Source: Symbiodinium natans
Taxonomy: Eukaryota > Sar > Dinophyceae > Suessiales > Symbiodiniaceae
Assembly (NCBI GenBank): GCA_905221605.1
Contig: CAJNDS010000968.1
Coordinates: 517,501-581,500, forward strand
Direction of reading: 5' to 3'
DNA length: 64,000 bases
Made by a program: the position numbers and the translations under genes. Below are positions 1-13,382 of the stretch, piece by piece. Within the stretch, counting starts at the first letter, position 1. Each line of letters starts with the position of its first letter. Under the pieces are notes generated by a model. It did no database searches and had not been told where the DNA came from. It saw nothing but the letters and a program-made list of their open reading frames with translations.

Positions 1-3000
1 TTTTCGGGAGACTAGAACCGATGACTTCGCGAAGAGAAGCTGCCTCTTTTCACCAGGCTCTCCCTCGGAAAGTGCCTGTAAGGTCTTGCGAAGTTGATAA
101 AAGTTGAGCGCGGGGATCCATGTTTCCACATCAGTGTCAAGTTCCATCCTGTTCCCTAGCCCTCAACCGACTGCGGAAAGAGAGCTTCAAGGCCTGCGGA
201 ATGTTCGGGGTTACAGGGTCGAAGGAACCCTAAGCCGTAAACCCTAAACCCAGCGGCTCACACTTGGGTGGGGAGGAAGCTTTATGGTAGTAGGTGTTCA
301 CATTTTGCTTAGACGTCGGGTTCACGTGGCGCAACAGTCTAAACCCTAAACCCTAAACCCGTCTAAGTCACCCAAAGCAAACGACCATGCAAAAAAACCG
401 CAACGTCTTGTTGAGGGATGTTATAAGAAAGTGGCTATAACTACAGGCTAGACACTGCAAACCCTAACAATCTGAAAAGCCGTTTCTGGTAGTAGGACCC
501 CTTGTACCACAATCCGAAGCGCAACTACGACTCAGCAGGCTCTCGGACAAAGTTAGTGGATCCAGCCTGGAAAGCATCACACAGGTCCAGGGTTTATTGT
601 TCCAGGGTTTGGGGGGGGGGGGGGGGGGGGGGTGTAGGATTCATCTCGGAATTCGAGGACTGCACTTGATCGCTTGCACTCGGATCCACAATGAAATAAA
701 CGCTCAGTAGCATACAGCGGCTTATCCTGAAACCGTCAACATAGTACCCGAACTTAAATTTAAACTCGCAATGCTCACTACAAGCCTGAACCCCCAACAA
801 CCCTAACACCATAAAATAAGGGTGGGGCTTCGCAAGGGCCCTCACTTCGTGAGGGACCTCTTCGGGGGGTCTGGCCCCCGCCCTGGCGATTTCCCCCAAG
901 TGCCAAAAGGTTTAGAGTTTAGGGTCGGTTTCGGGCCGAAGGAAAGGGCATGTACAGTTACGGTTTAGGGTTTAGGGTTTAGGGTTTAGGTTTAGGGTTT
1001 AGGGTTTAGGGTTTAGGGTTTAGGGTTTAGGGTCTAGGGCTACGCCCTGTGCATTTTGCAGCTATAGGATGCCGTAGAAGCAGCATAAGTTAGCATCAGA
1101 GCCACCTCGGAGACCCGGTTTAGGGTTTAGGGTTTAGGGTTTAGGGTTTAGGGTTAGGGCATTCACCACGGTCGGGACTCCTAGCGCAAGCTGTATAGGA
1201 GTCACTTCCACTTCTCTGCGAAGCCATGCGGCCGTCTGCACCCCTAAACCCTAAACCCTAAACCCTAAACCCTAAACCCTACACCCCCAGAATCTCAGGG
1301 CGACGTCCAGCGACAGACTCCGGATCTGCACTCTTCGAGGCAGCCCGGCAGTGAGAAATTCTTGGGCATGATCTTCTGGCCCCAGAAAAATCCCTCAGGG
1401 TTTAGGGTTTAGGGTTTAGGGTTTAGGGTTTAGGGTTTAGGGTTTAGGGATTAGAGTTGTGCTTTGAACCTTTGAAAACATATTCATGAATAGGTTTCAT
1501 AATTGAGAAATATCCCAAAGCATCGCACCGTACATAGTTCAGGGTTTAGGTTATTAGGGTTCAGGAGCCGAAACCCTAAACCCTAAACCCTAAACCCTAA
1601 ACCCTAAACCCTAAACCCTAACCCGGAGTTAGGCTTCAGGGGTTGCCCTAGCTGAACTGGTTGGGAACAGATTTACTCCTTCAAGCAGCTCCCGCCTTGG
1701 GAGTCTAGGTTTAGGGTTCAGGGTTTATAAGGGATAAGGGTTAAGGGTTTAGGGTTTAGGGTCTAGGGTCTTCCCCGATAGCGGGATTGAAAGATCAGGT
1801 CTAGGGGGGTTGTTTGCTATATGGGGTCCCGAATGACTATGAGGGTTCAGGGCTTCTGCATACTCCATGGGGGCTGGGGAGGATGGCGAGGTCGGCTTGC
1901 CAAGGTCTCCTCATCTACACAGACTCCAAAAAGCAGCTTGGAGATCATCAAGATGCATCCTACAGACCATCCTACCTCTCCGGAGTAGCTAATCTCTGCT
2001 AAAGTTGAGAGCACGAGACCTTTAATATCCCTGATGTTGCGAAGCAAGGGGCTCTGTGAAGAAAGCCGTGGAAAGTTTATTGGCGTGAGGGACTGCCCAC
2101 GCCAACTGAGAACTGCTGGTGTCAGCAGGGTCTTTAGGCTTTGTTTTGCAGTTGAATGCAATCACCTGGGAACCATGTCAGGGAATTGCTGGTTTGCCAC
2201 TTCTGAGATTCATGGGTGTGGCTTCTACCTTTCAAACTTCTATAAACCCTTTTGAGCCCTAAACCCTCGGAGCATTTCGCCACGCAAAGCCGCAGACCCT
2301 CGACAGGTGGATGTCAGACATGGGCACCAAACGGCTCTCCAGACGCGTCCGCGTCTCCCACACCCCCGCGTAAGCTGAGTGCCCAAATGATAAACAGTGG
2401 TTCTGCGAAACCCCAAACCAGAAAGCCTATGGACTCTTCTTTGCAACTGGGCTTTTGGATGAGGTAGATCCTACCGACCCTTTTTCACCCTAAGCCCTGC
2501 CTTAACATGCTTCTTTGAATCTGGGCTGCGGCGGGGCGAGACAGCCAGAGCTCAACCCCCAAAACCCCAAGCAACCACTAGTGGCATTCTTGTGGGCACT
2601 CGAAACTCTAAGCCCTAAACTCTCTGGGAGCACAGGTTCCTAGAGATCCGAGGAGCCTCATAGGACATCCAGCATGTGGGCAGGATATGTTTTGCAAGGC
2701 AGCTCCCTTTTTCAGGGGTTTAGGGTTTAGGGCTTAGGGCTTAGGGCTCAGGGCTTAGGGGGCACCAAAGTTTCCCAGCATCAAGAGCGAAAAGAGGTAC
2801 ACAACCTAAAGACAACTGGGGGAGGGAGGCGAGAAGTAGCCACAAAGCCCGTTCTAACCAAAACCTGGAGGTGTAGTCTAGGGCTTCCGGTTTAGGATTG
2901 TTTCGGATGACCATGCTGATCTGAGACTCCTGGGACGAACCCCCAACCCCGCAGCTTGGGTTCAAGGATTGCGTTCTGAAGCTTGAAGCCTAATCTCCGA

Positions 3001-3481
3001 CCCAGTAGAAAGAGGCTGCCAGCACAAAACCACCCACCCACCGTGCAGACGCTCACGGGTGTCCAGACCGGGTGGGTTCGGTACAAGAATTATCCCTTCC
3101 GCACGACGTCGTGTAAATACCGGTTAGGGATCATGTAACGTTTGGGCTCTTCGCATCTTGTCAGTTGTCAGGCCGAAAAAGCATGGCTCTACACAAAAGA
3201 ACGGAGTTTGAGGACGCAAAGGGGGACAGCGAGATCTACCATGCACGCGTGCCTTAAAGCCTCTCGATGCTTATGTTGGCTTTTTGAAGACTCACAACCC
3301 ACACAGGGATTTTCTTCTAGGGTTTAGGGTTTAGGGTTTAGGGTTTGGGGTTTAGGGTTTAGGGTTTAGTGTTTAGGGTTCAGGGTTTGGGGTTTAGGGT
3401 TTAGGGTTTAGGGTTTGGGAGTTTCTGGGGGGGGGGGGGGGGGGGGGGGAGGGAGCGGCTTATCAGTAGGACCTCCGTGAG
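1..3481. other. Repeat-rich non-coding stretch at the left edge
   Basis: No exon could be assigned. It holds telomere-type runs in both orientations (about 953-1040, 1118-1155, 1242-1281, 1397-1449, 1573-1622, 3318-3420) and poly-G tracts at 611-632 and 3427-3449. Between 1280 and 1400 a plus-strand CCCTAAACCC run ends in cacccccag and is followed by sequence open in several frames, a possible small exon. It lies downstream of the propeller gene stop. Confidence 0.5.
953..1040. repeat. Interstitial TTTAGGG array
   Basis: About 11 tandem heptamers on the plus strand with one short unit (TTAGG) and one TCTAGGG unit. Nearby runs at 1242-1281 and 1573-1622 have the opposite orientation, so this is not a chromosome end. 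Confidence 0.9.
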
Positions 3482-3563
3482 CTACAGGGCGATTGCGTCC
3501 TGCGTGCCATCGGCCTTGACGGCATACATGCGGTCTGAGCCGAAGTAGATGACATTGGCATAC
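3482..3563 (-). CDS. Propeller gene, exon 18 (terminal, stop TAG)
   Basis: Reads YANVIYFGSDRMYAVKADGT followed by QDAIAL and TAG. Acceptor gaaag then G; an alternative acceptor cacag 10 bases upstream directly follows a CCCTAAACCC run. The last blade is not closed by a W-x-F strand, so closure by the N-terminal strands, or a skipped 3' exon, is possible. Confidence 0.65.
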
Positions 3564-6500
3564 CTTTCAATGACCACTGTGGTGTTTAGGTTTTAGGGTT
3601 TAGGGTGTATAAACCCTAGACACCGGAACCCCCCCCCCCCCCCCCCAAAAAAAAAAAAAAAAAAGGGGAGCCCCATCCCGGCATCAACTCTCGCGCTCGC
3701 AAGCCCTAACCCTAAACCCTGAAACCCTAAACCCTAAACCCGCTTCGGGTTTCAGGGTTTTTGGTAAATAAAGCAACCCCCCCCCCCCCCCCCCCCCCCA
3801 AGGAAAAACAACGAGACTATACCCGACCCTAAACCTTGTAGCCACCTTCTCTAAGGGTCCATGGCGCCTCTTACATAGGGACTTTGGGGGCCCAAGTATA
3901 TATTCTACTATTTGCTTAAGAGCCCCCCAAAAAATAAAAACATTCTTCCTTATCGGGCAATATAGGGATTGTTGTTCTATATTTGTTTGGGGTTCTTTAG
4001 CAAATAGTAGTAGTGAGGTACATGGACCTTTAGCCATCAAGCCTGCCAAGGACAAAATTTTGCCACCGACCGCTTTCGGGTTTAGGGTCTTGGGGTGCAG
4101 AGTTTGGGGTTTCGGGTCTTAGGGTTTGAAGGGAATCCTGAAGCAGCGAGAGACTATGCGCCCTGAACCCCTACCTAACCTTAAACCCTTCTCGCAAGCT
4201 GAACCACTGAACCCATGCTCCAGACGGGCGCAACGCCTACGCCCTAAATCCAAAGCATCCCAAACCCAAAACCAAACCCCAAAAAACAACCCAAACACTA
4301 GACCCTAATTAACCCGACACCCTGAACCCTAAACCCCAAAAATACCCAAAAGCCTAAACCCCTCGATCCTCCTTGCAAGCCCTGTGGCCACAGAGGCGAA
4401 GCTAGTACCGGGAAGCCGCTCGAGATCTCCCAGGCCTAAACACGAGTCTTGGGTATTGGGTTTGGGGGGGTTTCATGGTTTAGGGTTATTGGGGGGTTTA
4501 GGGTTTAGGGTTTAGGGTTTATGTGGGGTTTAGGGTTGCGGGCTTACGGTCAAGAGTTTCGGGTTTCGGGTCGCCAGCAAAGCTTGGAGTCGTAAAAACC
4601 CCCTCGTTCGAGACAGGTACGCCAAGCTCGCCAAGCCCGGCTTGTCTAAGCCCTCAAACTCTCAAAAAACCCTCAACTCTAAAAACCCTAAACCCTAAAC
4701 CCTAAACCCTAAACCCTAAACCCTAAAGAAACTGGACGTGCTAAAGCCCTAAACCCGAAACCCCTAGACACCTCACGGGTTAATATGAAGGTGCGTTGAG
4801 GGCCTTAGGGTTTAGGGTTTAGGGTCAGATTCCCCAATATTCTTCGTGCAGCTCGGCAGCAAGGGAACCGTTCAGGTCGGAGATGGCGACAACTTTTCCA
4901 TTGTCAGAGCCAAACATCACGTTCCTCACTGGGTTTGGGTTTTTTGGGGGGGGCTTTAGGGTTTAGGATCCACAACCAACCCTCAACCCTCAACCCTCAA
5001 CCCTAAACCCTGAGCCCCAAACCCTCAGAACCCCCAGAAACCACTCAAGTGTCGTTTCTGCCCGCCGCGAAGGACGACGAATTCTGGATGGCCCCAAGCT
5101 CAACTCCCCAACCTCGAAATAACCCTAAACCCTAAACCCGAAACCCTAACCCTCAAGGGACTAAAGGAGGGAATCTTCTTAAGGGACCTTAGGGGTCATT
5201 GAGGGTTTTTTTTTTTGGGGGGGGAGAGGGGGGGTTAAATTAAAAAAATGAATCTCAAGGGATTAAAGGAGGGAACCTTCTAAGGGACCTTAGGGATCAT
5301 TTAGGGCTTTTTTGGGGGGCTACTTAGGTATGTAGGGACTACGCAAGGTCGATATAGGGGTTATATAGGGGAATAAGGGGTCCCTTCTAGGGGTCCCTCG
5401 TGTCTTAAATCCTAGCACCCCACCTTCTGCCAATCCTGATCCCGGAGCCCTTTGTTACCTCCAAACTCCAAACCCTTGTCAACCAGGGCGGTGCTGGCTG
5501 AAGCAGTGAGGCAGCGACTGACTGACTGCAAAACATTTCCAGGCACCCTGCACCCCCTAAACCCACCCCTTAAGCCCCACATCCTGAAACCCTGAACCTC
5601 CTCCCCACCCGAAACCCCTAGCCCTAACCCCGAACCCCCTAACCCCCTAACCCCCTAACCCCCTAAACCCCTCACCCCCTAACCCCCTAAACCCCTAAAC
5701 CCCTAAGCCCCTAAACCCCTAAACCCTAAACCCTAACCCTAAACCCTAAGCCCTAACCCCTAACCCTAAACCCTAAACCCTAAACCCCTAAACCCCCAAC
5801 CTAAACCCTAAACCCCTAAGCCCTAAACCCGAAACCTGTGCGCGAAGGAGCCCAGAGTTTATCGCTGGAGGGGTGGAGGCGCGGATTCGGCCGCCAGCCT
5901 CAGAGGATCTCCAAGTTGTTTTTTGTACCGGTTTGGTGTTTTTGGTTGCCTTTTGGGTTAAACCCTAAACCCTAAACCCTAAACCCCTAAACCTGCTGTG
6001 TGTGACCTCTGCTTTTCGCTGCAGATGTTACAGAACCTGCATGGAATCTAAAAGCTTTTTGCTGCTGCCCATAAAAAACAGTCACATTTTAGGGCGTTTA
6101 GCCATCTAAGCCACCAACAAGTTCAGAATGAGGGATACAAACAATTACTATTTCAACAGTGAGCTCCTTGAACTCATGAAATACGGAAACAACTGTTGAT
6201 TTCTGAACTCCTTGGTAGCTTATAACAACGGCACCCTTTTTTTGGGGTGGGTTACTGTATAAGGGAACCCAGAACCAAAGGGGGGCAGGGGTCCAGGGTA
6301 CCACTGGGCACCAAGACTTTGAAATCAGTAAGTTCATCCTAAACCCTAAACCCTAGTTCATCGTCTTTATTGTCAGGCCGAACTTGCATGCACTCGCCTC
6401 ATCGGCATCCTCGCAATCTCAAGCCGAGCCTATTTTCAAGGTCCGAAAACACTAAACCCAAAACCCTAAACCCTAAGCCCTCAGCCCTAAACCCTAAGCC

Positions 6501-9500
6501 CTAAACCCTAAACCCAAAGCCCAAACCCTAAGCCTAAGCTCGAAACCCTAAGATGCAGAACGCGCCCGCGCCTGGTAGCTGAATATCTCATGGCCAGTCT
6601 TGTCCTTCGAGAGCAGCTTTGTGAATTTTGTTTACCTGAAGAACCCATAACCTACTAGGGTTTAGGGTTTAGGGTTTAGGGTTTAGGGTTTAGGGTTTAG
6701 GGAGTCCATCGAACGTTGATGATTTTCGGGCCTTAGGGCGGTGCTAGTTTATTCAGGTTTGAGAGTTTCATGGGGGGCAGGGCAGGCAGAAATGAGGGAG
6801 ACATGCTGCAGAATTAGGACCCGAAACGAATCAGGCAACGACCGAGTGGTGGCAAAACGAAGGAAACACACAAGTTTCAATGCGAATGTAACAGCATGTA
6901 TTCAAGTGCGGATGAAAGTGCTTCCGACTACTACTTGCTTAAGAGCCCCCCCCAAAAAAATAAACAAAACCGAAGAATGATGGCTCCGGGGTGGCAAATG
7001 GGCCCCCGCCCCTTGAGAATAACATCCAAACCTTTCGCCAGTTGGGAATGTTACTTTTAGGGTTTTTGGTTTAGGGTTTAGGGTTCCGGGCTAAGCTCCC
7101 AGGCTGTAAGCAGATCTCGACGCTTCGGCTCGAAGTCGCGCAAAGCAAATCGGGACCAAGCAGAACAAGCCAGGGTCTAGGGTTTAGGGTTTAGGGTTTA
7201 GGGCTTAGGGCTTAGGGTTTAGGGTTTGGGGGTCTAGGGTTGTGGTGAAAGGGCAGGGGGAAGCTGTGCTCTCCTTGACAGCGTAGAAGTTTCCGGCGTC
7301 GTTCCCAAAATACACGAAGCCGCGGTGATAGCCCAACGCGTACCTGGGGGGCTTACCCGCAACACAAGGGTTTAGGGTTTAGGGTTTAGGGTACACAAGG
7401 CTGTGTATGACAAATAGGATCAAGAGCCGGTAGTTCGAGAAACCCTACACCCTAAACCCTGAACCCTCGACTGCCGCTAGCGTGAAGGGGCGTGGGAACC
7501 ATGAGGTCCAAGCGTGGGATGCAGCCTTTTTTTCGGTGTTTTCGGACCCTAAGACTCGAAACCCGAAAGGGCCGACCCGACTCGCAAAATGCCGAAGAAG
7601 GGCAATCTGCAAATCTAGTTCCTAACCTTCGCCTGCCTGAAACTTTTGGGGGTGCTCGGGCAGGGCTCCCAAATAGGGGAACCGCTTTTATGAGGTTTCC
7701 TGTTGCAAAGGGTTCATGTTTTACAGTTTGAGGCTTAGAATATTTTGGGGGTCTCTTACGAGCGCGGGCCTCAGTGTGGTAAATTACCTATAAACTGCAC
7801 CTCAAAAGCCCGCAAAAGGGGATATCAATTTCCCGCCGACCCCGTTGATAGTCACAGGGGCCGAATCGGACCCGAGGCGACAAACTCCCAGATCTTGCTT
7901 CCGGTGACTTCGTCGAGGCCATAGACGATCTGCGGGATCATAGGGTTTAGGGTTTAGGGTTTAGGGTTTAGGGTTTAGGGTTTTGTGGGTTACCTGGGGA
8001 GCCCGGCCCCTATAAACGTACTTTTTTGCAGGGCCTTTCTTTGAGCAAGCCTCTAAACAAGAGTCTTTCGTAGCCTACCGAATCTCAGGCTTGCGAGCCT
8101 CTGCGAACCAGCTCATCAGCTCCCTGAACCCTGAACCCTAAACCCTAAACCCTAAACCCTAAACCCTAAACCCTAAACCCTAAACCACACACCTCTTTTT
8201 GTTGCAGCTGGACAAACCCTACACTGACCCTACACCCTAAACCCGAAATAAGCTTGAAGGAGCCCTCAGTCTGAAAATCCCCCCCCCGCCCCCCTCATCC
8301 CGAAGCTAGAAGCCCCTTAGGGTTTAGGGATTAGGGTCTCCAAAACCACGAAACCCACAAGTGAGAGTCCAGGCACGCCCGCGTCACACGCTGTGAAGAC
8401 GATGTCGAAGTTCACCTCGTGGCTGTTCGTTTGGAGTGGGGGGAGGGGGGAGGCAAGTCTGGGCTGTTCAAAACCCCAAGACAAGCCCGATAAGCTGGAA
8501 GAAGCCAAACACAATGACAAGTAGAAAACCCTCTACACGGAGGGCCCCCGCTAGTTACAATTACAAGTAGAGCTACAAGGACCCTAAATTGGGTTATAAG
8601 GATCTTAAGTTACTGCGGGTTACAGTCGAAGTCCCTTAACTACAGGTAGTATAGGGAACCCCAACCCAACCTTAAGCCGTCCTTTTATCCCCCTAAACCC
8701 TAAAACCGCCCCCTTCAAGATCCAGTGGCCGCCGGTCTGGAACGGATCGGTGAGAAGGCGTTGAAGCGCCAGATTCGGACACCTGACTTGGGTTTAGGGT
8801 TTAGGGTTTAGGGTTTAGGGTTTAGGGTTTAGGGTTTAGGGTTTAGGGTTTAGGGTTTAGGGTTTAGGGTTTAGGGTTTAGGGTTTAGGGTTTAGGGTTT
8901 AGGGTTTAGGGTTTAGGGTTAGGTTTAGGGTTTAGGGTTTAGGGTTTAGGGTTTAGGGTTTAGGGTTTAGGGTTTAGGGTTTAGGGTTTAGGGTTTAGGG
9001 TTTAGGGTTTAGGGTTTAGGGTTTAGGGTTTAGGGTTTAGGGTTTAGGGACACCTGACTTGGGTTTGGGAGTTTCGGTGGATTCCTAAACCCTACAGAAA
9101 TCCATTTTTGTACCTGGAAACTTCTGCATGTCAGGACTCAGCACCTCTGCTGAGGCTTCATCCCTAAACCCTAAACTCTACACTCGCAGGGGTGGGCCTC
9201 TCAAACCCTTAAAAACAACCCTTGAGCCCTTTTAGACTTTCAGATGTCCACCACAATGCCACAACAACTCTGAACAAACCCTTCTCCCACACCCCCAGCC
9301 GATCTTAAGTGCACCTTACAAATTTCCCCTGAGTCTTATAGAGTTTAGGGGTTTAGGGTTTAGGGTTCGTGCTCTTGACAGAGCACCGTCAACTGCCGAC
9401 ACAGCATATAGCATCCCATCCTCGGCAGCTGCGTCATGGTCCTAACTCCCCACCTTTCATCTTTGTGGTTGCCTACCTTCAGAACCCAAAATCTGCATGT

Positions 9501-12500
9501 TGTGCTTATTGTTGTTCTTGGAATTCTTCGTGCCTTGCTATTGATATTGTTGTTCTTGTTCTTGTCCGGGTTGTTGTTGCGGCAAGGCAGCCCTTTAATA
9601 AGGTGCACTTCGGAAGGCCCGTACGGGTACGGCCCAGCGCTTCTGATGGTGAAAAGGCCTGCTTTCGAGAAGTGTTTTCGGGCGGCGGGCGGCATGGGGG
9701 GGGGGTGAGGGGGGGGTGGGGGGGGGGGGGGGGGGGGGGGGGGGTGGGGGGGGGGGGGGGGTGGGGGGGGGGGGGGGGGTGTGGGGGGGGGGGGGGGGGG
9801 GGGGGGGGCAATCGCTCAGGGTGCAGCCTCCACTATCCACTATACAAAGATATGTGATCTGAGCAGCCTTGACACCTACATCTGAGGCCGGCGCGAGATA
9901 AGGCCAGTGTCTTTCTCTACTTTCGGGCGAACATCAAGTTAGCAGGGGGTGGTCACTGTGATCCGCAATGCAGGAGGTCAACTTCAAGAATCCAACCCCA
10001 AAATCATGTGATCCTGTTTCGTATACCTCACCTGTTCCACGCTGTACCCAAGAACAGACGACCGGAGAATTTCAAAGAAGACGAAACTTGAGGTGAGCTG
10101 GGTCTTACTTTGTGTTGGGAGGGGGGGAAAGGTGAAAGGAGGAGGACCCAAGTGCAACCACATACCAAAACGACTTAGAAACAACAAAGTTAGCTAGGGC
10201 TTGCCAGAACTCGTCGGAACCGAAGTAGATCTGCTGGTTGTTCATCACCTCAGTCCAACAGCACAGCTCTCCTGGATGTGGGGCGCAGGAGTTGAATGCA
10301 CCCTCCCAAAGCCCCAAGGTCAAACCCTAAACCCTAAACCCTAAACCCTAAACCGTGCCTATACAGACTACAGACGCATTCTCCAGAAATCCGCCCATCA
10401 CATAGTATATGCATGTGCCACTGCGCCACCTCTCGGGTTACTAAACCCAGTTAACATGGGCTCAGCCAGGCTGTGTCAAGTCCAGCAAGATTGGATACAT
10501 TCAGCTCCCAGGCCCAGCCCCAGCAGCCCACACGCATCTAGTCTAGGTCGGTTTAGGGTTTAGGGTTTAGGGCTTCGGGTTTACGGTTGGGGGTGGCATC
10601 CTTGCGTAGGTGGCGAGGGGGCAAACGCTGATCAGGAAGCTGCGCTAACGCCCCCCCCCCCCCCCCACCCCCCCCGAAAAGAAGCAAGCGCCGCAGAAAG
10701 CCAAAGGAGAATGGAGGAGGCATCAGCTGGTCACCTTGACCCTAAACCCCTTTTTGCACCCTAAACCCTAAACCCTAAACCCTTAACCCTAAAACCCGTA
10801 AACCCGACACTCCAGGAGCCCTTCGCGGAATAACATGAAGCCCCCCTAGGCCAGCAACACAAATTCTGCGAGGTACTGGCGAGGACTCGATCGCACCATC
10901 AGCTGTGACGTCCCACATCTGGCCAGAATCGCACACCAGGACGGGTTATGATTAGGGTTTGGGGTTTAGGGTTTATACCCTGTAACCCTTCAAAAGGCCC
11001 TTGATAGGGTTGATTGTGGGGATTATAGGGCCCCCCGGACGGGTTATTCTACCCTGTAACCCCTTAAACAGGCCCTTGATAGGGCTGATTGCGGGGATTA
11101 TAGGGCCCCCCGGACGGGTTATTCTACCCTGTAACCCCTTTAAAAAGGCCCTTGACAGGGTTGATTATGGGCCCAGGACGGGTTATTATACCCCGTAACC
11201 CCTTAAAAAGGCCCTTGATGGGGCAATTGTGGGGATTATAGGGCCTATTTAATCGCCCATCCTGGCAGAAGTCAGCCCTAGGCTTGATCCTGCCAAGGGC
11301 CAAAAGGGCCCTTCATGAAGATATTAGACCCCTAAACCCTAAACCCTAAACCCTAGGCCAAAACTCATGTACGTTCGATTGAACTTTGAAAAACTACACT
11401 GCAGCATGTAGGCTTTTGGGCTGCGCTTCCCAAACCCAAAACCCCCCCAATAGAAGAACTTCGGGCCGGAAGCGATTGGGGTCTAGACCCGGGAGTCACC
11501 TAGGAATCTAAAGGGGTACCCTTTTTGGTTTTCATGGGATTCTATTATAAGGGAACCCAACCCCACCCCAAAAAAAAGGGCCTACTCCCGGTCCTAGAGG
11601 GGGTGAAGGGAGAGGCCTTATCGCCATCCCACGTCTTCAGGGCATACAGCGTGCCATTGTTGGCGGCAAAGTAGATGTATTCGAGCCTCGGAGTCAAGGG
11701 CTCTGGATTGGGGATGTTCCCCCTTTGTGCTAGCACGCCTTTAGGGATGATAACATAGGGGGTACGAGAATCCCGGAAGAATCCCCATTAAGGACTGTTA
11801 GTCTAAGGGGCAACATCCCAAGCTCTGAATTCTTTGAAATTAGGGTGCTCTCGGGGAAACCAGAGATGCATTCCCAGTGAAAAGCCTACTCATTTGGACC
11901 TCGTGAGACCAGAAAAGCTGGTCCCGTTCAAAGGGTTTAGGGTTTAGGGTACGCTCGATAAAGGACCCTGCGTTCCCAGTTGAAAAGATACCCCAAAAGG
12001 GACCCTCACGTAGGAAACCTTCCACGTGGAGGTTTTGCTGCCCACGGGGCCCCTGCAGCCTTCACGGAGAATATGGGCCGAAAATCAGATCCCTAAACCC
12101 TAAACCCTAAACCCTACAATCCACGGGTGGCCCAATTTTGAACGCTGCACCCCCCTAACTACGTAAGCCAACGTCGCAGAGCGTGGCTTTCATTCTGAGG
12201 CTTGTAGGCTATACTTCGGGCTATGCCGCGCCGACCCACACTTACCCAAAAGTAAGGCCCAAATGAGGCTTCGGGCGGGATAGGACTTAGGACCCCTTCA
12301 TATACCGGCCAGCAGCAAGCTGTTGTAGATGGGTGTCGTGCGAATGGGAGAGCCAGCATCGAAGATCCACCTGAAACAAGGCAAGGCTGCGCTTGGCACT
12401 GCGACTTCCTGCAAACATTGGGGCCTCCCAGCCCTTCAGTTGCAGTTTCCTTTTTTGTCTTGGGCACCCACTTTCTGATTGCAGTATACGACTATCCTAA

Positions 12501-12910
12501 CCATGACGTTGTATAAATTAGGCAGGCACAGGGCCTTATGGGTGTGCTTGTCCCCACTCTTTTGCATCCGGCGTGTCTTCCGCTGACTTCCTTCAGGTCC
12601 TTCAATGAATGGCATGGGTTCCTCAAAAACTTGCTTGCATCCACACCTTCCCTGACACCTCTTCACCCTTCAGCGCTCTGGGGTTTAGGGTTATAGGGCT
12701 CAGGCCCCTCTAGAATCGGACGCTGGCAAGGTAAGCCTGGCCGGCTTCAGGACGTCGAATCGTGCCGACCCAGGCTTTTTACGCGTTTTCGGTTCAAATC
12801 AACCAAACAAAACGGAGCAAAAGGACTTTCTGTATTGGATTGGCTTTAAGTTCCGGTTCATGGTCGAAAGAACAGTTGCTGGAGATCGACAAACAAAAAA
12901 CAAATACATA

Positions 12911-12941
<31 letters not shown>

Positions 12942-13344
12942 TGCGGTAGGTCATGGGGGGGGTGAGCATATGTTGTTACAAAAATATATATATGTTTATT
13001 TATTCATTTATTCGTGTATTTATGTGGTATGCATCTACGCATACATAATACACCTATGCACATAAAGGTCGAAGGGTAATGAGCAAAGCTGCGTCGCCCT
13101 GCCACTTCTCGCCTCAACCTGGGCGTAGGGATGCCCGGGGCGGTTCTGAGATAAGCCAGGGCTTGGGGCTTTTTTTTGCCACGGTTTAGGGTTTAGGGTT
13201 TAGGGTTTAGGGTTTAGGGTTTAAGGCCTTCTGCTACCCTCCAAAAAGATGCAAGACCTAAGCCCCGCCTTTACACCCGACTCACGCCGTTAGATAAACT
13301 ACAAAGCCCTCTCTCTCTCTTTCTTTCATGGGGCTCGTAGCTCT

Positions 13345-13382
<38 letters not shown>

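Noticed and set aside
9369-9857. Glycine- or proline-rich proteins around 9.4-9.85 kb
   Set aside because: They are translations of the poly-G/poly-C tract. The only coding piece supported there is the 11-codon propeller exon at 9387-9420.
10936-11265. CRISPR-like array (regularly spaced repeats)
   Set aside because: Units are contiguous tandem copies of a MITE core with no unique spacers, in a eukaryotic intron.
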